Source of the DNA: Promethearchaeota archaeon
Lineage (GTDB): Archaea; Asgardarchaeota; Lokiarchaeia; Sigynarchaeales; SOKP01
Reading direction: 5' to 3'
Length of the DNA stretch: 26,424 bases
NCBI GenBank assembly: GCA_016839655.1
Contig: JAEOTW010000068.1
Span: forward strand, 1 to 26,424
The position numbers were made by a program, and so were the translations under genes. The stretch's first letter is position 1. Each line of letters begins with the position of its first letter. Under the pieces are notes generated by a model that saw nothing but the letters and a program-made list of their open reading frames with translations, was not told where the DNA came from and did not search any database. This document shows positions 8,888 to 15,950 of this stretch, one piece after another.

Positions 8888-9292
8888 TTAGAATAAAGAT
8901 TCTGAAAATAATATGACGTAAAAGAAAAAAGTCTCTAGGATTATTTCTATTATAACGATTATGAGAATTATATATATAGATTCTTGCTTATTTTGCTTAT
9001 AGAAAATCTTGAAAAAACTAACTCCAATGTAGATATTTCCGAAAAATATTATAGTTAAATATGTAATTGGATAAAAAAGATAAAAATCCATAGGTAAATC
9101 TTCTAAAAAAGGAACTAAGATAAAATTCATTAGAATTAAGAGTAGAAAAATAAAAGTTCTCCAAATAAGAATAAAAAATAATGAGGTTCTAAACCGGTGT
9201 TCCCAACCTTTTTTCTTGTCATGCCAATTTATCAGCGCTATTCCTATTATGATAAGGATTATATAGCGAAATATCTCAGTAACTATATTCAT
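8888..9292 (-). CDS. Small multi-pass membrane protein, function unknown
   Basis: 134 residues with four predicted membrane segments: IFRYIILIIIGIALI, the WRTFIFLLLILMNFIL region, YPITYLTIIFFGNIYIG, and a long one near the C-terminus (IYIILIIVIIEIIL). A charged loop, NWHDKKKGWEHRFRTS, follows the first segment. I recognise no family. The ATG at 9292 has a GGGAG Shine-Dalgarno seven bases upstream. It lies 20 bp downstream of the 501-residue membrane gene and is probably co-transcribed, so the two may work together. Confidence 0.75.
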   Translation of the reverse strand: MNIVTEIFRYIILIIIGIALINWHDKKKGWEHRFRTSLFFILIWRTFIFLLLILMNFILVPFLEDLPMDFYLFYPITYLTIIFFGNIYIGVSFFKIFYKQNKQESIYIILIIVIIEIILETFFFYVILFSESLF

Positions 9293-9312
9293 GATAATCT
9301 CCCTTTTTTATA

Positions 9313-10818
9313 TTAGTGAAATATAATTGAATGATAAGTTTTTTTTATTGTGTATCCAATAACCACAAGGATAATGCAAATTAGAGCTGCTGAGATTGGA
9401 TAACTAAAGAATAAAAAGGGGCGATTTGGATCAATATCTACTTGAGCCATTAAATTAAATGTAAAAAGCATAATAATGCTTGAAACAATTGATACAACAC
9501 TTACAGAAAATATTATAATTGATTGAGTTCTATCTAAATGGAATTTAAACCATTTAGTTCTAAATTCTCTTGAAGTATCAATATTCTCGATTAATTTTTT
9601 AAAATTCTGATTTTTTAATATTTTTTCAATTGGATAATAACAGAAAAGTATAGTTAAAATTAGGATTATAAAAATTATAATATTATAAATCGAGGAAAAA
9701 AAAACAGTTAAATACCACGCTAAAAAAAGCAAGGAAAGAAAGAATTCAGTAACAAAAATAATAGAAAAAAGTGCGGCAGATAATAATATTGTTGCTCTGT
9801 GAAAGTTTAGTTTTATATGAAACCATGAGAGATTTTTGGAGATATTGATTTCTGTATTATTTTTCTCTTTACCTAAATATCTAGTGAACAATAGAGTTAA
9901 AAAAATACATAATAAAAAAATAGTTATAATGAAGTCTATAATTTGATGAAAATTAGGAGGATTGGAGGGTATTCCTAAAAGATTTGAGAAAAAATCATTA
10001 AATAACGCAAAATGACAGAATACCCTAGCTGAGAGGAAACTAACCATTATAATGGAGATTATAAAAGTCAAAAGACTAGAATTCGTGATACCCATTTTAG
10101 ATGGATTTTTTAGTTTACCTTTGCGAACTGCAATAAGACTATAAAGAGAAAGCAAAAAGAAAATTACTATTATGGCAATTGGAACAGTTCTTACTAATAA
10201 TCTATCTGTAATATAAGATGAAATATAAGGTGTGGATTCACCAGGAATACGAGTAAGATCTTCAAATAATGTCCATCCTTGAAAAAGGAAAGGTTCAAGA
10301 ATTATAAAGGGTTTCAGAAGGTACTGGGTCATGAAAAGTATCCCTACTAATGATGAAATAAATATAAATTGTGATTGTCCATGAGATATTTTTAAACCAA
10401 GCCAATTAACAATTCTTTCTTGAGGTATAATTTTTTCTTTATTAGTGTATTTTTTATTATTGCGTCTTAGAGTTTTTCTTAAAACATAAATACAAAGAAG
10501 TAAATATATGATAGAACTAACTATTCTTGAAATGAACATCCAACAATAGTAAGCCGCAAATTCATCAAATTGAAAAGTAGGTAGATAAAAAAATAAAATA
10601 TCAAATAATCCAAAGAAAATATATACAATTAAATTAATAGAGAGCATAAAGATTCCTATAAAGGACAAAATGAGAAACAAACTGGATTGTGATTGGCTTA
10701 ATTCAAATCTAAACAACGTCATTCGAGAGTCGTTTGGATTTGACTCATATTCCATTTTCTTACCTTCCATATCAATCTTCCTTTTTCTTTTATGATGATA
10801 AAAATCTTCACTAACCAT
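9313..10818 (-). CDS. Large multi-pass membrane protein with internal repeats, function unknown
   Basis: Up to 501 residues, with about eleven or twelve membrane segments. A short signature recurs before membrane helices: FRFELSQSQSSLFLILS (from about 36), LGLKISHGQSQFIFISS, FHIKLNFHRATILLSA and FKFHLDRTQSIIIFSVS. The protein thus seems built from four related units, each an amphipathic strand with Ser/Gln followed by helices. No catalytic motif or known transporter signature is seen. Candidate starts are 10818, Met17 (10770) and Met22. A TATA-like CTTTTAAAG about 20 bases before 10818 favours the longest form as a leaderless message, though Met17 would give a shorter charged N-terminus. It is the first gene of a unit with the 134-residue membrane protein, and is divergent from a winged-helix gene. 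Confidence 0.78.
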   Translation of the reverse strand: MVSEDFYHHKRKRKIDMEGKKMEYESNPNDSRMTLFRFELSQSQSSLFLILSFIGIFMLSINLIVYIFFGLFDILFFYLPTFQFDEFAAYYCWMFISRIVSSIIYLLLCIYVLRKTLRRNNKKYTNKEKIIPQERIVNWLGLKISHGQSQFIFISSLVGILFMTQYLLKPFIILEPFLFQGWTLFEDLTRIPGESTPYISSYITDRLLVRTVPIAIIVIFFLLSLYSLIAVRKGKLKNPSKMGITNSSLLTFIISIIMVSFLSARVFCHFALFNDFFSNLLGIPSNPPNFHQIIDFIITIFLLCIFLTLLFTRYLGKEKNNTEINISKNLSWFHIKLNFHRATILLSAALFSIIFVTEFFLSLLFLAWYLTVFFSSIYNIIIFIILILTILFCYYPIEKILKNQNFKKLIENIDTSREFRTKWFKFHLDRTQSIIIFSVSVVSIVSSIIMLFTFNLMAQVDIDPNRPFLFFSYPISAALICIILVVIGYTIKKTYHSIIFH

Positions 10819-10854
10819 TAGTTAAATAAAATGCTTTAAAAGGATTCAGTACTT

Positions 10855-10899
10855 CTTCTTGTCTTACAAAACAAAAACCAAGTCTTGTAAGACAAGAAG
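10855..10899. promoter_or_regulatory. 15-bp perfect inverted repeat made of two TTGT-N3-ACAA sites (operator candidate)
   Basis: The arm CTTCTTGTCTTACAA (10855-10869) is repeated exactly, inverted, at 10885-10899, with a 15-base spacer. Inside each arm is a small palindrome: TTGTCTTACAA (10859-10869) and TTGTAAGACAA (10885-10895). A related imperfect palindrome, TTTGTCTAGTCAAA, follows at 10900-10913 and runs into the TATA-like AAATATAAATAA of the rightward gene. The region lies between two divergent membrane-protein units, one of which starts with a winged-helix gene. That suggests an autoregulatory operator; binding is inferred. Confidence 0.6.
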
Positions 10900-10983
10900 T
10901 TTGTCTAGTCAAATATAAATAATTAATATAAATAGAATTCAATAAAGAAATTTTTACAACATTTTTTTAGGAGAAAAACTAAT

Positions 10984-11445
10984 ATGATTTCATTTTCCAA
11001 TTTTATTGAGAAATATCATTTAGATCAATATGATGATGCTTTAGAACTAAAAGGTCGTGATAAAATTAACTTTCTTAATGATTTAAATGTCATGATGAAA
11101 ACTATTTGCAGACTATTCGATAAAATAACTACTATATTTTCTCTCAGAGGAGGACAAGTTTTAATGAGTTTAGCAAAATTACCATCCTCTAAAGAAGTAA
11201 TCACAAAAACAGATGTTATGAACTGTTTAAACATCGATAGAAGAGAGAAATTAATCCACGCTTTTGATTATTTAAGTGAACAAAATTATATTGAAATTAA
11301 GAAAAGGACAAGCAAATTTCACATGGTTAATTTAAACGTAAAAGAAAATCCTGATTTTACATTATTTCGAGATATTGTACAGAAATTTTGGACTTCTCCT
11401 GAAGAAGAAAAAAGTAAATCAAAAAAATGGAGGGATCTAAAATGA
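10984..11445 (+). CDS. Winged-helix DNA-binding protein, MarR/TrmB-like
   Basis: 153 residues. The central part reads as a winged helix: GGQVLMSLAKLPSSKEVITKTDVMNCL (helices 1 and 2), DRREKLIHAFDYLSEQNYI (recognition helix and following helix), then a wing EIKKRTSKFHMVNL. The N-terminal third (FIEKYHLDQYDDALELKGRDK) and the Lys/Glu-rich C-terminus have no recognised fold. There is no membrane segment. An AGGAG Shine-Dalgarno (10969-10973) sits ten bases before the ATG. The stop codon overlaps the start of the next membrane gene (ATGA), so the two are translationally coupled. A role controlling this and the divergent membrane unit is likely, given the paired palindromes just upstream. The exact family is uncertain. 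Confidence 0.78.
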   Translation: MISFSNFIEKYHLDQYDDALELKGRDKINFLNDLNVMMKTICRLFDKITTIFSLRGGQVLMSLAKLPSSKEVITKTDVMNCLNIDRREKLIHAFDYLSEQNYIEIKKRTSKFHMVNLNVKENPDFTLFRDIVQKFWTSPEEEKSKSKKWRDLK

Positions 11446-12311
11446 AAGAAAGCAATGATCTCCAGTCTGATTTAGACATTGAAATGGGTGAAAGCATCCC
11501 TGAATTTTTTAACAAAATAAAAGCAGAATATTTAAAACGGTCATATTTAGTCTATTTTCTGATAGCGATGTTGATTTTTACATACTTAGCGCACCAATTT
11601 TTGATAGATCTTTACAATCAAATTTATTTACAAATTACTCTAGTCCAAATAGTTTCATGGATTATGTTCATTTCTTATTTGTTTATACACTTTTTCCTGT
11701 TATCTTATACCAAATTTAGTCCTACACTAGTAAAGTTCCTTACAGAAGATTTACATTTTTTAGGATTTAAAGTTCAAAGAAAATATAAGAAAGGATTCGA
11801 CTTTCTCATATTCAATTCTTTTTCAGTTTTAATATTCATTTTCATAAGTATTGGATTTAGTATTTCTCCTGATTATTTTATCACTTCTCTCCTCATAAGA
11901 CTAATTATAACCTACATGATTTTAGCAATATCTATACCTCTCCTTAGAGGGTTATTACATGATAAATTAATCGTTAAGCTAAGACACCCGTATTTTATCC
12001 AACTTGAAATTCAAATAAAATTATTAAAACGCAAAGAAAATGAATCTCAAATGGTAAGAATTTATATGACTTCCATAAAATTGGGATTAAAATCAGATCA
12101 GGTCTTACTTAAGCAATATAAAGAGATATCTGAAAAGAAATGGCTTCCACAAGAAGGTAGATACAAATTATTCAGGTTTCTTTCTAGATCTCATTTGTAT
12201 TTTCATGAATTTTCAAATCCAATAAATTTTAAAGAACATTTTTTAAATCTTGTATCAGCAATTAGAGAATGGGATACAAAAAATCCCAAATATATTAATC
12301 AAATCATGTAA
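11442..12311 (+). CDS. Four-segment membrane protein with cytosolic C-terminal domain, function unknown
   Basis: 289 residues from the ATG at 11442, which overlaps the upstream stop (ATGA) and has GGAGGG (11429-11434) seven bases before it. The in-frame ATG at 11427 overlaps that Shine-Dalgarno and is less likely. Four membrane segments are visible: YLVYFLIAMLIFTYLAHQFLI, IVSWIMFISYLFIHFFLLSY, FLIFNSFSVLIFIFISIGF and ITSLLIRLIITYMILAISI. A charged C-terminal domain of about 110 residues (LLKRKENESQMVRIYMTSIKL, KWLPQEGRYKLFRFL) follows. I recognise no family. Coupling to the winged-helix gene suggests that the pair act together, perhaps as a membrane sensor and its DNA-binding output, but this is inference. 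Confidence 0.78.
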   Translation: MKESNDLQSDLDIEMGESIPEFFNKIKAEYLKRSYLVYFLIAMLIFTYLAHQFLIDLYNQIYLQITLVQIVSWIMFISYLFIHFFLLSYTKFSPTLVKFLTEDLHFLGFKVQRKYKKGFDFLIFNSFSVLIFIFISIGFSISPDYFITSLLIRLIITYMILAISIPLLRGLLHDKLIVKLRHPYFIQLEIQIKLLKRKENESQMVRIYMTSIKLGLKSDQVLLKQYKEISEKKWLPQEGRYKLFRFLSRSHLYFHEFSNPINFKEHFLNLVSAIREWDTKNPKYINQIM

Positions 12312-12398
12312 TGATTGATCCAACAATTCTCGAGATAATAAAAGGCACCCTATTCATCACTAACCTATACTCGCATGTACTTTTTTAAAAAAAAAGAT

Positions 12399-12417
12399 TT
12401 CGATCGTAAAGATCGAA
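12399..12417. terminator. Hairpin between convergent genes
   Basis: TTCGATC-GTAAA-GATCGAA forms a seven-base stem with a five-base loop. It lies between the convergent 3' ends at 12311 and 12442, with a T/A-rich tract (TTTTTTAAAAAAAAA) just to its left. It would suit transcription ending for the leftward gene; archaeal terminators do not need hairpins, so this is tentative. Confidence 0.4.
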
Positions 12418-12441
12418 TATTTACATTTTCATTCTTGAATA

Positions 12442-13401
12442 TTACCACAAAGATACCCAGAAGGTCCAATTCCATGAAATAACGGTTTGTGTTCTATCTT
12501 GTCCAATACCATCGTACCAACTTAGCTCATGCTCTATTGTATGTTCTCCCATATCTAGCGTAAATGGTTCAAAAATATAGTAAAAAAATAACCACTTTAC
12601 AGGTTCTCCATATATTATTCCCTCTGTATCATCCCACCAGAATTTATTTAATCTTAATTCCTCTCCATCTAAAACCATAGTCCAGGACCAAGGCTTTGTA
12701 AATAAATGTTCTTCTTTTTCTGAAGCTAATTGCCCCATTGCCACACTAATATAATTAGTTTCTGCCGTATTTATTTCAATTCCATTTGTTATTCGATTTT
12801 CTCCAGTAAAAAAAGAGTGAAGTACTTGCCCATGTTCAAATTGATTAAGACCAATTTCTTCGTAATTTGTAAGCATAGTTACAGTTCCTGGCCCTCCCAT
12901 TGGATGATAAGGCCCATATGGTCCTTCTGCTCCGCTTTCGGGGTCATAAAAAGCCGCGTAAGCCCAATTCCCGCCCAAACAAAAGATTAATGTAATTTCT
13001 GCATTAGAATATTTATCAGTTTGGGTTTTAACCACTCCGTTCCCTCCAACAATCCAAACATATTGCCACCAACCACTTACTGGTGTATACCACCAATCGA
13101 AAAATAACGCCCAACCTTCTTTAAGTCGCCCATGACATAACATAGTTTCTTCCCCGCTTACTGGATCAACAAAAATTTTTTTAAATTCTCCGTTATCCAG
13201 CCATTCACCATCATAATCGTACTCAACATTCCCCTTGATTTGAACTCTGGCATAAGGATCCCAAAAGTCTGATCCTTCACCCACCATGTGTAGTTTTACT
13301 TCTAAACCTTGTTTAACGGCGTTTACTTGTGCTACGACGCATACTGTACTAAGTAAAAATACCATAGAAGCTAGCAAGAATACTTTTGTTTTTGTTTTCA
13401 T
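12442..13401 (-). CDS. Secreted tryptophan-rich protein, function unknown
   Basis: 319 residues with a clear signal peptide: KTKTK, then VFLLASMVFLLSTVCVVAQVNA, probably cleaved near residue 29. The mature part is rich in Trp and aromatic residues (GWALFFDWWYTPVSGWWQYVWIVGG, KFWWDDTEG, VISWNWTFWVSLW) and looks all-beta. There is no C-terminal anchor, so it is probably exported free or bound to the envelope. I recognise no enzyme motif. It is divergent from the 750-residue surface protein, with 253 bp between the starts holding GATC palindromes and AT-rich promoter sequence. It does not resemble the LamG proteins to its right, so I place it outside that paralogous group. Confidence 0.8.
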   Translation of the reverse strand: MKTKTKVFLLASMVFLLSTVCVVAQVNAVKQGLEVKLHMVGEGSDFWDPYARVQIKGNVEYDYDGEWLDNGEFKKIFVDPVSGEETMLCHGRLKEGWALFFDWWYTPVSGWWQYVWIVGGNGVVKTQTDKYSNAEITLIFCLGGNWAYAAFYDPESGAEGPYGPYHPMGGPGTVTMLTNYEEIGLNQFEHGQVLHSFFTGENRITNGIEINTAETNYISVAMGQLASEKEEHLFTKPWSWTMVLDGEELRLNKFWWDDTEGIIYGEPVKWLFFYYIFEPFTLDMGEHTIEHELSWYDGIGQDRTQTVISWNWTFWVSLW

Positions 13402-13452
13402 TATCGTTTTACCTCTAAAATGTATTCTCTTGACATAAAAAACTTGTTTTAA

Positions 13453-13496
13453 GATCGATTTTGATCAAAAAATTGGATTATTGATCTAAATTGATC
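13453..13496. promoter_or_regulatory. Cluster of TGATCA-type palindromes upstream of the secreted protein gene
   Basis: TTTTGATCAAAA (13459-13470) is a perfect 12-bp palindrome. It is flanked by GATCGATT, TTGATCTAAA and TTGATCATTG within about 45 bp, some 55-95 bp upstream of the 319-residue gene. Repeated half-sites of this kind suggest an operator for a dimeric repressor or activator. Confidence 0.45.
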
Positions 13497-13577
13497 ATTG
13501 ACAACTAGTTCATATTCATATATAAGACTGATGCTCATTTTTAGTGGTAAATATAGAGAAATTGCTGGTAAAATTCC

Positions 13578-13598
13578 TTTTTCATCATTTATGAAAAA
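13578..13598. repeat. 8-bp inverted repeat upstream of the shared promoter element
   Basis: TTTTTCAT-CATTT-ATGAAAAA, 13 bp before the conserved element of the 750-residue gene. It could be an operator; it is AT-rich, so chance is possible. Confidence 0.3.
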
Positions 13599-13610
13599 AT
13601 TTTGTTCACA

Positions 13611-13633
13611 GTTTTCCCTAATGGCTTTATTAA
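13611..13633 (+). promoter_or_regulatory. Shared promoter element, copy 1
   Basis: Begins GTTTTCCCTAATGG and ends CTTTATTAA. It matches 22 of 23 bases with copies upstream of the two LamG-caspase genes. TTTATTAA is centred about 26 bases before the ATG at 13655, where a TATA box for a leaderless mRNA would sit; the GTTTTCCC part would then be the BRE or an operator. Confidence 0.65.
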
Positions 13634-13654
13634 GGATGAACTACATTTTTTTAT

Positions 13655-15907
13655 ATGCCATTTAGGTCTAAAAATTGGGGTGTAGGTTTTAAAAAGATCG
13701 CTCTAAAATTATTTCTAATTGGCCTATTTAGTTCAATTTGTCTAATCTCACCATTTCTAATTAGCAGAATAACTATAATTAATCATTTTACCCCATATTT
13801 AAGCAATTCTGATATTGCTATTTTCACTCCAGAAAATATAACCTATACAGAACCAATGAGCGGACATTATCCGGGTACATTTAGTTTTGATGATGTGGCT
13901 GATGGAGCGCAATCCCCATATTGGATCGGAGGTGTTGATGGGGAAATTTTTGCTGAAATTGGTGGTCATAAAAAAGTCTATGGAATTATTGATAATTCTG
14001 GCTCAACTGGAGGAGATGTAAGGCATGAATGGGCTTCTGAGCAAGATCATGGAACAATCGAAAGTTGGATGAGATTCACTTCAAATTCACAAGGATGTGC
14101 TTTCTATCTTAGACGTGATGGAGCAAATTATGCAATTATCTCTATTAATGGTGGCAATTTTCTGTATCTTGATAACATGGGAACTCATAATATAAGTGGT
14201 GCTCCTACGCCTCAGGTGGATACATGGTACCATATCAGATTTGATTTCAGGGGCTCCTATGGATCTACATATCTAGGATTGGCAAGTCAATACACATATA
14301 GAATCTATATTGATGGAGTCGCTTATGGTCCCTATAGCTATGCTGTGAACGATGATCTGAATCGATTCCAAGTACATACAGCCATTGCTGCTGATAGTTT
14401 AACTGTTTATTGGGATGCGGTAGGGTATTCTTGGGACCCTAATTATTCAATTGGAGACAATTTGAATGAAGGATTATTACTTAGTTTTGATACTACCTTC
14501 ACTCCAGATTGGATAGGATATTCATTTGATGGGCAATTCCTTAAAACTATTTTAGGGAATAGTACAATACTATTTCCAATTACTCCTGGACGACATACCA
14601 TTCAGGTATTTGGGAATGATTCTTTAGGTACTATATATGAATCTGATATTAGGTATTTTACTGTTAAATTTATTAAAATTTTTATTCCAGAAAATATGAC
14701 TTATTCAGAACCAATGAGCGGATATTATCCGGGCACATTTAGTTTTGATGATGTGGCTGATGGAGCGCAATCCCCATATTGGATCGGAGGTGTTGATGGC
14801 GAAATTTTTGCTGAAATAGGCAATCACAAAAAGGTTTATGGAATTATTGATAATTCAGGCTCAACGGGGGGTGATGTAAAGCATGAATGGGCTTATTCCC
14901 AAGATCATGGAACTATCGAAAGTTGGATGAGGTTTACAAATAGCACTCAAGGGAGTGCTTTTTATATTAGACTTGATGGACTTAATTTATGTGTGTTAGC
15001 TGTTGGGGATGATAGTTTCAAATATTTAGATAATACAGGAAGTCATGACATTGTTGGTGCCCCTACCCCCCAGACTAATACATGGTACCACATACGGTTT
15101 GATTTCAGAGGATCTTATGGATCAACCTATCAAGGATTAGTGGATCAATATACTTACAGGATTTATATAAATGGTGTTCCTTATGGTCATTATAATTATG
15201 CAGCAAATAATGATCTTAATCAATTTCGTGCTCATACAGGGGTAGCAGCAGACAATGTAACTTTTTATTGGGATGCGGTAGGGTATTCTTGGGACCCTAA
15301 TTATTCAATTGGAGACAATTTGAATGAAGGATTATTACTTAGTTTTGAAAACCATACAAATTTAGATTGGATAGGTTATTCTTTAAATAGCCAACTAAAT
15401 AAGACTATTTTAGGGAATAGTACAATACCATTTCCATCTAATGATGGTTTGCATTCAATTCAAGTGTTTGGGAACACAACAGGAGGAGTTATATATGATT
15501 CTGATGTGAGATACTTCACAACAGATAGATCAGCGCCTTTAATAAGTGGAATTAACTATGTAATTGAGTTGGAACAATACTCATATTTTCCTTTACATTG
15601 GAATGTATATGATATATCAGGTGGAACATACATTATTTTAAAAAACGGTTCAATTGAGAGTATGGGTTCATTTCAAAACAATGACATTATATCAATTATT
15701 CTTGATACAGCTGAATTGGGCTATTCAAACTATACTTTAATCACTACAGACGCATTTGGCAGAGTGAGTAGTCATACAGTAATGGTTAAAATTATAGAAG
15801 AACATTATGAGCCAATGATACCAGGATTTAATGTATTAACTCTATTTTGTATAATTATTATAACAGTTGGAATATTAAATAAGACTAAAATAAAACATAA
15901 AAAATGA
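13655..15907 (+). CDS. Surface protein with two LamG-like domains, Ig-like domain and C-terminal anchor
   Basis: 750 residues. An N-terminal hydrophobic export segment (IALKLFLIGLFSSICLISPFLI) is followed by two tandem copies of a 286-residue unit. Each opens with PEN-TY-EPMSG-YYPGTFSF and contains HGTIESWMRF, TWYHIRFDF, YRIYI-GV-YG and VGYSWDPNYSIGDN. These segments have the strand order of LamG/concanavalin A-like lectin folds, and each unit ends in a small beta domain (HTIQVFGN). An Ig-like domain lies at about 625-720 (SGGTYIILKNGS, YSNYTLITTDAFGRVSSHTV). The C-terminus, IPGFNVLTLFCIIIITVGIL followed by KTKIKHKK, resembles PGF/Loki-CTERM sorting signals. It is therefore probably displayed on the cell surface and may bind glycan or protein. 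It heads a unit with the 725-residue receptor-like gene 43 bp downstream. Confidence 0.85.
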   Translation: MPFRSKNWGVGFKKIALKLFLIGLFSSICLISPFLISRITIINHFTPYLSNSDIAIFTPENITYTEPMSGHYPGTFSFDDVADGAQSPYWIGGVDGEIFAEIGGHKKVYGIIDNSGSTGGDVRHEWASEQDHGTIESWMRFTSNSQGCAFYLRRDGANYAIISINGGNFLYLDNMGTHNISGAPTPQVDTWYHIRFDFRGSYGSTYLGLASQYTYRIYIDGVAYGPYSYAVNDDLNRFQVHTAIAADSLTVYWDAVGYSWDPNYSIGDNLNEGLLLSFDTTFTPDWIGYSFDGQFLKTILGNSTILFPITPGRHTIQVFGNDSLGTIYESDIRYFTVKFIKIFIPENMTYSEPMSGYYPGTFSFDDVADGAQSPYWIGGVDGEIFAEIGNHKKVYGIIDNSGSTGGDVKHEWAYSQDHGTIESWMRFTNSTQGSAFYIRLDGLNLCVLAVGDDSFKYLDNTGSHDIVGAPTPQTNTWYHIRFDFRGSYGSTYQGLVDQYTYRIYINGVPYGHYNYAANNDLNQFRAHTGVAADNVTFYWDAVGYSWDPNYSIGDNLNEGLLLSFENHTNLDWIGYSLNSQLNKTILGNSTIPFPSNDGLHSIQVFGNTTGGVIYDSDVRYFTTDRSAPLISGINYVIELEQYSYFPLHWNVYDISGGTYIILKNGSIESMGSFQNNDIISIILDTAELGYSNYTLITTDAFGRVSSHTVMVKIIEEHYEPMIPGFNVLTLFCIIIITVGILNKTKIKHKK
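13823..15538 (+). repeat. Tandem 858-bp in-frame duplication within the 750-residue surface protein gene
   Basis: Unit 1 starts at 13823 and unit 2 at 14681 (period 858 bp, 286 codons). Some blocks are nearly or fully identical, for example about 80 bases around 14408-14490 and 15266-15348 and the segment after CCAATGAGCGGA. Others, such as the middle of the LamG domain, differ clearly. This patchwork suggests recent duplication or gene conversion. Confidence 0.85.
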
Positions 15908-15950
15908 TTTTCTTTAATTGTAAATTACAATTAACAACAAAACAAGAACA

